Source of the DNA: a virus
DNA: 33,293 nt
Virus record (IMG/VR): IMGVR_UViG_3300027983_000060
Coordinates: 1 to 33,293 of that record
Direction: 5' to 3' (one strand)
Positions within the stretch are counted from its first letter, which is position 1. Every line of letters begins with the position of its first letter. Positions 25,591 to 31,561 of this stretch are shown here, piece by piece. The notes beneath the pieces were generated by a model. The model was not told where the DNA came from and ran no database searches. It saw nothing but the letters and a program-made list of their open reading frames with translations. The translations under genes and the position numbers were made by a program.

Positions 25591-25736
25591 GTTAGAGTTT
25601 TCTTTTTGTCGAATACTAACCCGTGAATTTCAACATAATACCTTAAAATATCTACTCGTTGTTGAGACGATAAATTCTCATCGTTGATAGTATTTTCCAA
25701 AAATCTTCTATAACTTTGTGCTTGTGATCTATTCAT
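25569..25736 (-). CDS. 55-aa protein of unknown function
   Basis: ATG 25736 has an excellent ribosome site (GAGGAG, 7-base gap) and overlaps the helicase stop by 8 bases, the same overlap length as two other gene pairs here. Product: a basic small protein starting MNRSQAQSYRRFLEN, with DEN-SSQQRVDILRYYVEIHG and a basic end (FDKKKTLTSATFKK). It ends inside the right edge of the origin candidate, so a link to replication initiation is possible but unproven. Confidence 0.72.
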   Translation of the reverse strand: MNRSQAQSYRRFLENTINDENLSSQQRVDILRYYVEIHGLVFDKKKTLTSATFKK

Positions 25737-27150
25737 TTTCGTTCTCCTCTTCTATTCTGTCTTCTTCCCTACCTTCTATTTCCGCCCATACTCGTTTCTT
25801 ATTATCTCTTGATAATGCTCTCCATCCACGATGCGATCTCTGCGTTATCTTACTCTTAGTAGGTTTGTCTTTTTCATCGCCGGAGGCTTTGTAATCCGCC
25901 TCCATCTTCCACCACAACTTACGTATTTTTTCTGCATGCTCCACAATTGGATCCACAACTTCTTTCCCATCAATTTGTAAATCCTGCCTCTGTTTTAAAA
26001 ACCACATTGCTAATTTACATCCTGCCTCTGCATATTTAATATTAATGGTTTTATGTTCGTCGAATATAGCAAATGTAGCAGCCAACCTAACTGCGTGTTC
26101 GTACAACCTGGATATAAAGTTTTGATACTCTATGTTACATGGATCATGCATTGCAGCGCCCATTTTATTATAGAAGTCTATCATAACTTGTTCTGCACCG
26201 TCTTTCTTATCGAACTCTATTAAATCGAGTATCAATTGATTTGGCTCAACATCTTGATTATATTGAGCCGCTGCTGCATGTTGTTTTATTTGGGTTTTTA
26301 TAACCTTTTGCAACAAATGTAGTATCTTATCATGGAATGGATCAAGTGCTGCCTGGGTGTGTTTAATACTACTTAGGGAGGCGGATGTTACATATGGTTT
26401 TTTAAATAGTTCTGCTTGAGTGATAAGAATGCGGTTTGTGAAACCTTGATCCTTATATCTGTTATCTACGAGAAACCCAGCCATTTGTTGTTGTAATAAC
26501 ATCAACATATTAAACCGTCTATCGGTAAGTTCCACATTATCATCCTCTATACCTGTATTGCGTTCGATTTTTTCCCCCGACCACAGTTTCGACAACATAC
26601 TAATCATTTCCATAGACTTATTACTATCTTGGAAACTGTGACTGTTAAAGAACTCCGCTGCGTCTGTATTAAGCAAACATGAGAACGGCACACCTCTGAG
26701 CGTATTGATGATACCATTTGTTGTTCCTTTCTCGATACGCACTTTATGTCCGCGTGGGCGTTCAGGTAATGTTGGATAAGGTAATGTTGGGTCTTTTACT
26801 ACTGCTTCGACATCTTTAAGATATTTTTTCTTATCTACCAGGTATGCTGTTATATCTTGTTTCGTTGCCAACTTTTGTTGCTTCTCGAAATCCTTAATGC
26901 CGTCGAGTGTGTAGTCGGTAACACCCGATTTCATCCCACCACTTGGCACAAGTATCATAAAGTATTCAGACACAGGACATCGTTTCCACATAAGAGGGTT
27001 GGCGTCATTTAATCCTTGTGTTGCAAAGTTGGCGATAGACAATACTATGGGGATGGTCATCTCGTCCGGTGCGTTTGTTAGTTTCCCCAGTGCATCTACT
27101 GTATCTATTATTAGTTGTGGCAATAATGCCTTTGTCGTTTTATCTATCAT
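25729..27150 (-). CDS. DUF3987-type helicase-like replication ATPase
   Basis: 473 aa from ATG 27150, which overlaps the previous stop as ATGA (an in-frame ATG at 27156 is the alternative). The element SEYFMILVPSGGMKSG (residues 61-76) matches the DUF3987 nucleotide-binding loop 'PSGxxKS', with Met in place of the usual Gly before Lys. Next come a charged helical insert (about 85-125), a likely Walker B region (CLLNTDAAEFF, about 157-167) and a sensor-like FNMLMLLQQQ. DUF3987 proteins are RecA-fold ATPases found beside prim-pol-type primases in phages and plasmids, where they act as replicative helicases. The very acidic C-terminus may recruit partners. Confidence 0.83.
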   Translation of the reverse strand: MIDKTTKALLPQLIIDTVDALGKLTNAPDEMTIPIVLSIANFATQGLNDANPLMWKRCPVSEYFMILVPSGGMKSGVTDYTLDGIKDFEKQQKLATKQDITAYLVDKKKYLKDVEAVVKDPTLPYPTLPERPRGHKVRIEKGTTNGIINTLRGVPFSCLLNTDAAEFFNSHSFQDSNKSMEMISMLSKLWSGEKIERNTGIEDDNVELTDRRFNMLMLLQQQMAGFLVDNRYKDQGFTNRILITQAELFKKPYVTSASLSSIKHTQAALDPFHDKILHLLQKVIKTQIKQHAAAAQYNQDVEPNQLILDLIEFDKKDGAEQVMIDFYNKMGAAMHDPCNIEYQNFISRLYEHAVRLAATFAIFDEHKTINIKYAEAGCKLAMWFLKQRQDLQIDGKEVVDPIVEHAEKIRKLWWKMEADYKASGDEKDKPTKSKITQRSHRGWRALSRDNKKRVWAEIEGREEDRIEEENENE

Positions 27151-27623
27151 TTCCATCCTTCATCTTTATACATATCCCATATCTTCTGTTTTGATTCTAA
27201 TTCTGTGCTGCACGGTGTGTTATTAAACACATTTGAGTACTCGTCTGTGTCCTTTTCAACTAACCAGTAGTAACTGTTGTTAACTTCTGTTATTGATAGC
27301 CTATCTTTGCCTAACTTTCTAAATGTATTTTGTTCAGATTCGTGCCATCCGTTTACATAAAAGTTCTTCCTGCTTGTTGCTAACTTTTTAAGTTCTTCTT
27401 CTCTGGCACTACCGACACCTTTATACTCCTCTGACATTTTTTCAGCACAGTCACACCCTGTGCTTATTGCTCCTATTTCCAGGTGTTCCATTGTGTGCTT
27501 GTACCGAACTACAGGATTGCTGCACATCTCACATTTGAAATAATTGCCCTCACCTAAGTCTTCTATATTTGTGTTAATCCACCCTTTGTGTGGGTAACCT
27601 CCCTTCCATATAAACGCACTCAT
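27147..27623 (-). CDS. Zinc-ribbon-like small protein
   Basis: 158 aa. C31-x2-C34 and C57-x-C59, with His43 and His47 between (FKCEMCSNPVVRYKHTMEH, then GCDCAEKM), match a small family seen in phage replication regions whose pattern is 'CExC...IRYxHxxxH...GCxCA'. It probably binds metal and nucleic acid or a protein partner. It is coupled to genes on both sides by 4-base overlaps. Biochemical function is not established as far as I know. Confidence 0.82.
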   Translation of the reverse strand: MSAFIWKGGYPHKGWINTNIEDLGEGNYFKCEMCSNPVVRYKHTMEHLEIGAISTGCDCAEKMSEEYKGVGSAREEELKKLATSRKNFYVNGWHESEQNTFRKLGKDRLSITEVNNSYYWLVEKDTDEYSNVFNNTPCSTELESKQKIWDMYKDEGWK

Positions 27624-27988
27624 AGCAACTCCGCCTCAGTTAATGCTTCGATAACGTCAATATACTTCTCGGTTGCCAATACGAAGTCACACCACTTGTC
27701 ATCAATCTTATCTGACACCACACCCGCATCTTTAAAATCCTTTTTGTAGTCGAACGGGATATTGCCTTTCAGTTGTATCCATTCAGGGTTTGTGACTTGT
27801 AAGTGTTTCAGTGGGTGATTATCAATGTCTTCTGTTCTCACCTCGAAGTGTTTTTCCTCGTTGTTCCACTTAGCACCAGATGCTTTAGCATGTTCCTTCT
27901 CTGGTGCTGGTATCCTAAGTATGTATAGTTCACCTTTAGTGGAATTGTTTGCTTTCATTGCTCTTGCTATTTCTAATAATTTACTCAT
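27620..27988 (-). CDS. DUF5710-like small protein
   Basis: 122 aa, start behind AAAGGAAACAAA and overlapping the primase stop by 8 bases. Residues about 20-50 (LYILRIPAPEKEHAKASGAK, then WNNEEKHFEV) fit the 'L-x-V-P-x-x-E-K-x-x-A-K-x-x-G-A-x-W-D-x-x-x-K-x-W' pattern of DUF5710-type modules, which occur next to DNA-processing domains. The remainder is helical. It probably helps the primase or helicase, judged from context only. Confidence 0.76.
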   Translation of the reverse strand: MSKLLEIARAMKANNSTKGELYILRIPAPEKEHAKASGAKWNNEEKHFEVRTEDIDNHPLKHLQVTNPEWIQLKGNIPFDYKKDFKDAGVVSDKIDDKWCDFVLATEKYIDVIEALTEAELL

Positions 27989-28922
27989 TTTGTTTCCTTT
28001 TTAGTTTATTCATTAAATTGTCCATAAAGTTTTGGTCTTTATACTTCGCTTGTTTTCTATACCTCGGATTGTGTTGTCGAATCATAAAGTATAGCGTGCC
28101 GATGGATATGTCATCCCTTGTACGACCTGCTATCATCACTTCATATTTCCCGGCCAACCTGCTATCATCCCATCTGCTCCTCATGAGTTGGATTGTATCT
28201 GCTTCGCTGCACTCACTAAGCACTGCCCATGTGACATCGCGTCGCACATCGTAAGGCAGCGAAGGGTAATACTTGTGCAGTTCGTCTAAAATTTCGCCAA
28301 TTTCTTTCGAATTTAGCGGTGTAGATGACCCGCTATATACTTGCGGTGCAGGCCTCGCCGCAAGTATAGCACCCCGTGCAATATATGCCTCTACAACACC
28401 CTCTGATGTTAACACTCTGCCTGTTGTTTCTTTCTTAACAGCGTTGATAGTTCCAAAGAACAACCTTGCCGGATCTTTACAACTAATGTCGGCCGCACCA
28501 TGCACTGCGAGTAGACTTTCGTATAATACTCTCATGTCTTCTGCAACTGTGATAGGTGATTCCAACATATACACTAACCTGAATCTGTTATCTGTATCTG
28601 TATGCGACGGTGTTGTATAATATCCACTTCCGTATTTTTGATAAAACTCGTGCGTTTCTAACTGCTTTATTGACATGCCTTTATCAATATCGACCAATGC
28701 TAATTGTTGTGACACAAAGTCTGTTTCGATCCGGTGATCTGTTTTTAGTGCGCAGGTCATGGCGTGACCGAGTGTAGTGAGCACCTCAAACACTTCGTCG
28801 AATTCGAACTCACCTGTTACCCATCCGTGACTTAGATAGACTCGCTGTCCATTTATAGTAGCGATCCTATTATCATCGAATATGGGCTTACCGATTATTT
28901 TTGGATGAAAACTTATTAACAT
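27981..28922 (-). CDS. Archaeo-eukaryotic-type (prim-pol-like) DNA primase
   Basis: 313 aa from ATG 28922 behind GAGGAGG; a GTG-started extension to 28955 is unlikely. Catalytic pattern of the AEP superfamily: motif I in LALVDIDKG (Asp78 and Asp80), motif II in TTPSHTDT (Ser106-His107), and motif III probably in the stretch ISCKDPARLFFG (Asp150, with Asp145 nearby). The C-terminal third (YYPSLPYDVRRDVTWAVLSE) is a helical accessory domain like those following prim-pol cores. It makes primers, and perhaps short DNA, for replication with the DUF3987 helicase. No polymerase gene accompanies it. Confidence 0.84.
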   Translation of the reverse strand: MLISFHPKIIGKPIFDDNRIATINGQRVYLSHGWVTGEFEFDEVFEVLTTLGHAMTCALKTDHRIETDFVSQQLALVDIDKGMSIKQLETHEFYQKYGSGYYTTPSHTDTDNRFRLVYMLESPITVAEDMRVLYESLLAVHGAADISCKDPARLFFGTINAVKKETTGRVLTSEGVVEAYIARGAILAARPAPQVYSGSSTPLNSKEIGEILDELHKYYPSLPYDVRRDVTWAVLSECSEADTIQLMRSRWDDSRLAGKYEVMIAGRTRDDISIGTLYFMIRQHNPRYRKQAKYKDQNFMDNLMNKLKRKQNE

Positions 28923-28974
28923 TGTTCCTCCTCGTAATAAGCACGACTTCTGCACAGTGACTTATGGATGGCAT
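28888..28974 (-). CDS. Possible 28-aa leader peptide overlapping the primase start
   Basis: ATG 28974 has GGAG six bases upstream and opens a 28-codon frame (begins MPSISHCAEVVLITRR) that runs through the primase ribosome site and ends 32 bases inside the primase gene. Translation of this leader could open or block primase initiation. It lies at the end of the structured leader. Plausible but short. Confidence 0.35.
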   Translation of the reverse strand: MPSISHCAEVVLITRRNNVNKFSSKNNR

Positions 28975-29003
28975 TTTTAACTCCAGAGTTATGGATATAA
29001 ATT

Positions 29004-29238
29004 AAACCCCAGAAGTTATTATCTTTTTCTTGTCGCAGGGGCACCATACTTGCTATGGGCGGAAGTTCGGGATCTCACTCCTTTACTCAATCGAAAGCCC
29101 CAGTGAAGGGGCGATCGAAAGTGAGATTTTGCGACAAGAAACGAAGCAAGAACTGCTTCAGCCGAAAAGGCCAATAAAGGCCGATTCGGGGTTTCAGATT
29201 TTAACTCAGACTACATATAGCAAGAACTGCTACATGCA
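29004..29238 (-). ncRNA. Highly structured leader or small RNA upstream of the primase
   Basis: No gene fits here, yet base pairing is extensive. P0: AAACCCC 29004-29010 with 29188-29194. P1: TTTCTTGTCGCA 29026-29037 with 29130-29141 (12 bp). Within P1: P2 29041-29060 (7 bp, one bulge), P3 ATCTCACT 29072-29079 with 29120-29127, and P4 GCCCC/GGGGC 29097-29112. After P1: P5 29143-29159 and P6 29162-29189 (CCGAA and GGCC stems). Outside: P8 29212-29238. P5 and P8 share GCA-AGAAC-TGC (plus strand). P8 gains two G-U pairs on the minus strand only, giving 11 bp, and sits at the start of the minus transcript. P3 gains two G-U pairs on the plus strand, so strand choice is favoured, not proven. Confidence 0.6.
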
Positions 29239-29240
29239 TA

Positions 29241-29269
29241 TTTATACACTACTCAGTCAAATCAGTCAA
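29241..29269 (-). promoter_or_regulatory. Sigma70-type promoter for the primase unit
   Basis: Minus strand: TTGACT (29269-29264), 17-base spacer, TATAAA (29246-29241). Each hexamer matches 5 of 6 consensus bases. The predicted start near 29234 falls at the first leader hairpin. TTGACTGA is repeated with a 9-base period across the -35 region, which might be a regulator site. Confidence 0.75.
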
Positions 29270-29278
29270 CTTACCGAG

Positions 29279-29455
29279 TTACTTTCTGAACTTTTTACCC
29301 AAAGTCGTGTACAAGTAATCCATCATTTTCTTTCTACCAACCCATGCCTCATACGACTGTGTTTTCATCTCTACACCGTCCAATGTAACTTTAGCCACAG
29401 TCCTGCATTTATTTTTTAGCACATCCACCAGATATTGTTCTTTACTTAGGTCCAT
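29279..29455 (-). CDS. 58-aa basic protein of unknown function
   Basis: ATG 29455 has GGGAG five bases upstream; a TTG extension to 29467 is rejected. The product is basic and probably alpha/beta (EQYLVDVLKNK, AKVTLDGVEMK, WVGRKKMMDYLYTTLGKKF). It is the first early gene on the minus side of the divergent control region, which is where regulators or host-takeover proteins often sit. No family recognised. Confidence 0.68.
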   Translation of the reverse strand: MDLSKEQYLVDVLKNKCRTVAKVTLDGVEMKTQSYEAWVGRKKMMDYLYTTLGKKFRK

Positions 29456-29486
29456 ATTTTCTCCCAACTTATTATGTTATTATTAT

Positions 29487-29524
29487 TATTATTTATCACG
29501 ATTGCCCACTATTGATAAATAATA
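29487..29524. promoter_or_regulatory. 12-bp inverted repeat: probable operator between divergent units
   Basis: TATTATTTATCA (29487-29498) and TGATAAATAATA (29513-29524) are exact reverse complements with a 14-base spacer. The element lies between the minus early genes and the plus operon. Its right arm covers the -10 of the minus promoter candidate at 29519-29547. Symmetric arms suggest a dimeric repressor or a mutually exclusive promoter pair. Confidence 0.65.
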
Positions 29525-29547
29525 CAGATAACTACACGAAAGGGCAA
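29519..29547 (-). promoter_or_regulatory. Candidate early promoter, minus strand
   Basis: TTGCCC (29547-29542), 17-base spacer, TATTAT (29524-29519): 4/6 and 5/6 matches to sigma70. It would drive the 58-aa gene. The -10 lies inside the inverted repeat. The plus-strand promoter is less clear; TTATCA ... TGA-TAAATA with 17-base spacing (29493-29521) is a weak extended -10 candidate. Confidence 0.5.
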
Positions 29548-29551
29548 GTAA

Positions 29552-29872
29552 ATGGATAACTTCGAAGAAGCAATTGCAGCGTACACACAAAAGAAAGAAT
29601 CTGTGATAACAGAATACACCACTATGCAAATCAACACACGCACTATAGACATTCGCAAATATAAAGGTAATAAAGTATTACCACCTGGATGCACTCACGT
29701 CAAACCAATGCGGGACACTCCACTGAAACGATGCAGAGTAATCACACCAGACGGAATATATGAATCCATTATCGCTGCGGCAGAGTTTTACGGCGTTACC
29801 CCAGCGGCGATAGCACATAGATGTGGTCATTGGACAAAACATAATTTTTATTACGAGGACATAAATGAATAA
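29552..29872 (+). CDS. NUMOD-like DNA-binding protein, one domain
   Basis: 106 aa, start behind AAAGGGCAAGTAA. Residues 61-101 read CRVITPDGIYESIIAAAEFY, GVTPAAIAHRC and end in NFYY. This is the 'V-x-T-P-x-G-x-F-x-S-x-x-x-A-A-x-x-x-G-V-x-x-x-x-I-x-x-R' pattern of NUMOD1-type helix-turn-helix modules that read DNA in phage homing nucleases. No GIY-YIG or HNH catalytic residues are present. The N-terminal 60 residues are unlike the next gene. First gene of the plus operon; perhaps a regulator acting on the adjacent inverted repeat (inference). Confidence 0.78.
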   Translation: MDNFEEAIAAYTQKKESVITEYTTMQINTRTIDIRKYKGNKVLPPGCTHVKPMRDTPLKRCRVITPDGIYESIIAAAEFYGVTPAAIAHRCGHWTKHNFYYEDINE

Positions 29873-30287
29873 GAAACCAGGAAGAAAACCAGGATTCGTG
29901 GTAAGTGATGAATCGAAGCTACAAGCAAGAAACTCAAACCCGTATAAAGTTCGTGTGAAAACTGCATTAGGTGAGTTTTTGGGGTACGAAGATGCTGCTA
30001 CAGCACACGGCATTACACCCTCTTTGATAAAACATAGATGCCAAAAAGGAGCACATCAACGCGAAATTGGAAAACTACGAGACATAGAAAGCAATAGGGG
30101 CAAACAGCCATTTGATTGCCGTGAATACTTTTCATACACATATAAGAAAATCATCCGACCAGTTAAGACCCCGCACGGAGAGTTTCTGAGTGTTACCGCC
30201 GCTGCAAAATTTGAAGGCGTGACAAGTGCAGCAATTTGTCATAAACTAAAGCGTAGTAATACCGAATATTTTTACTTAGGAGAATAA
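29865..30287 (+). CDS. NUMOD-like DNA-binding protein, two domains
   Basis: 140 aa, overlapping the previous gene by 8 bases, with GAGGACATAA upstream. It begins with a basic, AT-hook-like GRKPG. Two copies of the NUMOD-like module follow: about 29-60 (VRVKTALGEFLGYEDAATAH, GITPSLIKHRC) and about 98-138 (RPVKTPHGEFLSVTAAAKF, GVTSAAICHKL, EYFYLG). No nuclease motif is seen. Its domains align with that of the preceding protein, so the pair likely arose by duplication. Confidence 0.78.
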   Translation: MNKKPGRKPGFVVSDESKLQARNSNPYKVRVKTALGEFLGYEDAATAHGITPSLIKHRCQKGAHQREIGKLRDIESNRGKQPFDCREYFSYTYKKIIRPVKTPHGEFLSVTAAAKFEGVTSAAICHKLKRSNTEYFYLGE

Positions 30288-30288
30288 T

Positions 30289-30582
30289 ATGGCCACCAGA
30301 GACGACTATAGGAAGGGAATGGACTTAGACTTAGACAAATACATTCACCAAGGAATAACGAATGTTCCATACACCCACTCACCATCAGCACAAGACTTAC
30401 AGTCATCTATTCTACAAAAAGAAAACGAACTGCGCATACTTAAAAGAAAGTATGAACAGAAACTGATGAGCGAAGTATTATCTGGTCCTACACGCTATGA
30501 AATGCAACAACACGAATCACTTCGCAATGCTTGGAATGAATACTTAGCTATTCGCGCATTGTTGGGATTGGAGTTGGGATGA
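30289..30582 (+). CDS. Small coiled-coil protein of unknown function
   Basis: 97 aa, start behind TTAGGAGAATAAT. Residues about 34-62 (LQSSILQKENELRILKRKYE) are a clear coiled coil; the C-terminus is helical and hydrophobic (YLAIRALLGLELG). Its TGA overlaps the next ATG, so it is translated with the nuclease gene. No known family. Confidence 0.72.
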   Translation: MATRDDYRKGMDLDLDKYIHQGITNVPYTHSPSAQDLQSSILQKENELRILKRKYEQKLMSEVLSGPTRYEMQQHESLRNAWNEYLAIRALLGLELG

Positions 30583-30917
30583 CTCCGTCCGCTAAGAGAG
30601 CCAAAGGAACACAGTTATGCGAATGGGTGGCAGATAAAATTCGCGAAGTGTTTTCTGAGTTGCCAGCAGATTGTGTCATAGTGCCGAAATCTAGTGCTCA
30701 TGGGGAAGATTTGCAATTCAGTGCTGAACTGGAAGCCATGCTAAACATTTCAGTGGAATGTAAAAACCAACGAAGTTATGGTCATGCTTATAAAGATATG
30801 GAACAATGCGTAAAGAACAGTAAAGGTAAGACACCGATACTGATAGTAAAGGCTCCATATAAAGAGCCGTTGGTAATCATGCGTTGGGCTGATTATCAAA
30901 ACACATTAGGAGAATAA
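30579..30917 (+). CDS. PD-(D/E)XK nuclease, Holliday junction resolvase-like
   Basis: 112 aa. Active-site pattern: Glu15 in the first helix (AKGTQLCEWVADKIRE), Asp44 in SSAHGEDLQFS, and the E-x-K pair Glu60/Lys62 in SVECKNQ. The arrangement 'GEDxQxS ... ISVECKNQ' is familiar from small phage proteins, including those of cyanophages, annotated as putative Holliday junction resolvases. Role: cutting branched DNA during replication or before packaging. It is read from the strand opposite to the primase and helicase. The specific substrate remains inferred. Confidence 0.82.
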   Translation: MTPSAKRAKGTQLCEWVADKIREVFSELPADCVIVPKSSAHGEDLQFSAELEAMLNISVECKNQRSYGHAYKDMEQCVKNSKGKTPILIVKAPYKEPLVIMRWADYQNTLGE

Positions 30918-30918
30918 A

Positions 30919-30948
30919 ATGAACGAAATCAATTGGAGTAAAGTATAA
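30919..30948 (+). CDS. Nine-codon micro-ORF (MNEINWSKV)
   Basis: It starts behind TTAGGAGAATAAA, as good a ribosome site as any in this operon, and its TAA shares the A with the next gene's ATG (TAATG). It may exist to deliver ribosomes to the following start or to regulate it. The peptide itself need not be functional. Confidence 0.45.
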   Translation: MNEINWSKV

Positions 30949-31313
30949 TGTGGCCATTTAAGAAAACAAACTACGTACAGCAAGAACTTGCAGATAAGCA
31001 ACTTGACCTAATCGCACGTATAGATGAATCACTTGTTGCAGCACATATCGATAAGGTGTTTGCGGGTAAAATGCTTATAAAGACTACAGTAGTTCCGTTC
31101 ATAAGTACACTACTACCCACGGACACTATTAGGCGTAGAATTTCGCTTGAATATAGCGAATCCTACATACCCCGCAGCGTTGCGTTTATAGTTGACAGTT
31201 ACGGAAATTGGATATTCCTATATGCTGTGCGTAGTGAGGTAGGAAGTACGGAATTGGTATGCACAATGTTCGTGGAATTGCTTACACGAACAAATAATGC
31301 ACGTTCAGCTTAA
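30948..31313 (+). CDS. Protein of unknown function, last gene of plus operon
   Basis: 121 aa. Mixed alpha/beta: an N-terminal helical part (QQELADKQLDLIARIDESLV), then hydrophobic strands (TTVVPFISTLL; SVAFIVDSYGNWIFLYAV) and a C-terminal helix (ELVCTMFVELLTR). No signal peptide or membrane span is evident. Its stop overlaps the stop of the converging membrane-protein gene by three to four bases, with no terminator seen between the units. No family recognised. Confidence 0.7.
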   Translation: MWPFKKTNYVQQELADKQLDLIARIDESLVAAHIDKVFAGKMLIKTTVVPFISTLLPTDTIRRRISLEYSESYIPRSVAFIVDSYGNWIFLYAVRSEVGSTELVCTMFVELLTRTNNARSA

Positions 31314-31480
31314 ATATGTCCGTATTTCGCGATGTGGCTCCCAACTGCAACAAAACTCGGGCCGCCAAGCAGTAGTACAATAAAAATCACTCCGGCAAAA
31401 AAGCCGTATCGCAATAATACCCATCCGAAAAGGGATATTACAGCAATCATTCCTAATATAAAAAGTATCATAAACAACAT
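31310..31480 (-). CDS. 56-aa membrane protein (possible second holin or antiholin)
   Basis: ATG 31480 has AAAGGA five bases upstream. The product is almost entirely hydrophobic: one membrane segment at about 2-23 (ILFILGMIAVISLFGWVLL), a single Arg-Tyr turn, and a second at about 26-47 (FFAGVIFIVLLLGG), then a short polar end (GSHIAKYGHI). Two-segment proteins this small are often holin-related or superinfection proteins. It has its own strong promoter, unlike the virion genes upstream. Function is inferred from topology only. Confidence 0.72.
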   Translation of the reverse strand: MLFMILFILGMIAVISLFGWVLLRYGFFAGVIFIVLLLGGPSFVAVGSHIAKYGHI

Positions 31481-31508
31481 ATAGTCCTTTGTGTGTGTAT
31501 ATGCTTCT

Positions 31509-31537
31509 ACTATAACGCCTGTTTAGCGGTTTGTAAA
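31509..31537 (-). promoter_or_regulatory. Sigma70-type promoter for the 56-aa membrane protein
   Basis: TTTACA (31537-31532), exactly 17 bases, TATAGT (31514-31509); each hexamer matches 5 of 6. Two direct copies of AAACCGCT flank or overlap the -35 on the minus strand and could bind a regulator. The start point would fall about 20 bases before the ATG. Confidence 0.7.
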
Positions 31538-31561
31538 GCGGTTTATTTTGTCCAATCCACT

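Noticed and set aside
29059-29071. Glutamine-riboswitch-like string GGCGGAAGTTCGG
   Set aside because: Only a partial resemblance to the conserved core; the remaining conserved positions and stems do not fit.
29161-29171. Lambda boxB-like hairpin GCCGAAAAGGC
   Set aside because: Only three stem pairs, competes with the longer GGCC hairpin, and no boxA or N-like protein recognised.
29195-29215. Group I intron core (ACTCAGACTA resembles the S element of P7)
   Set aside because: No interrupted gene, no matching R element or P1/P10 pairing found; a short chance match.
29030-29419. Plus-strand 129-codon frame across the structured region
   Set aside because: Non-ATG start, overlaps all the RNA stems and the opposing 58-aa gene, no ribosome site and no plausible protein composition.
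31395-31415. Short CGGC-A6-GCCG hairpin as terminator of the plus operon
   Set aside because: Four to five base pairs, no U tract after it on the plus strand, and it lies inside the membrane-protein gene.
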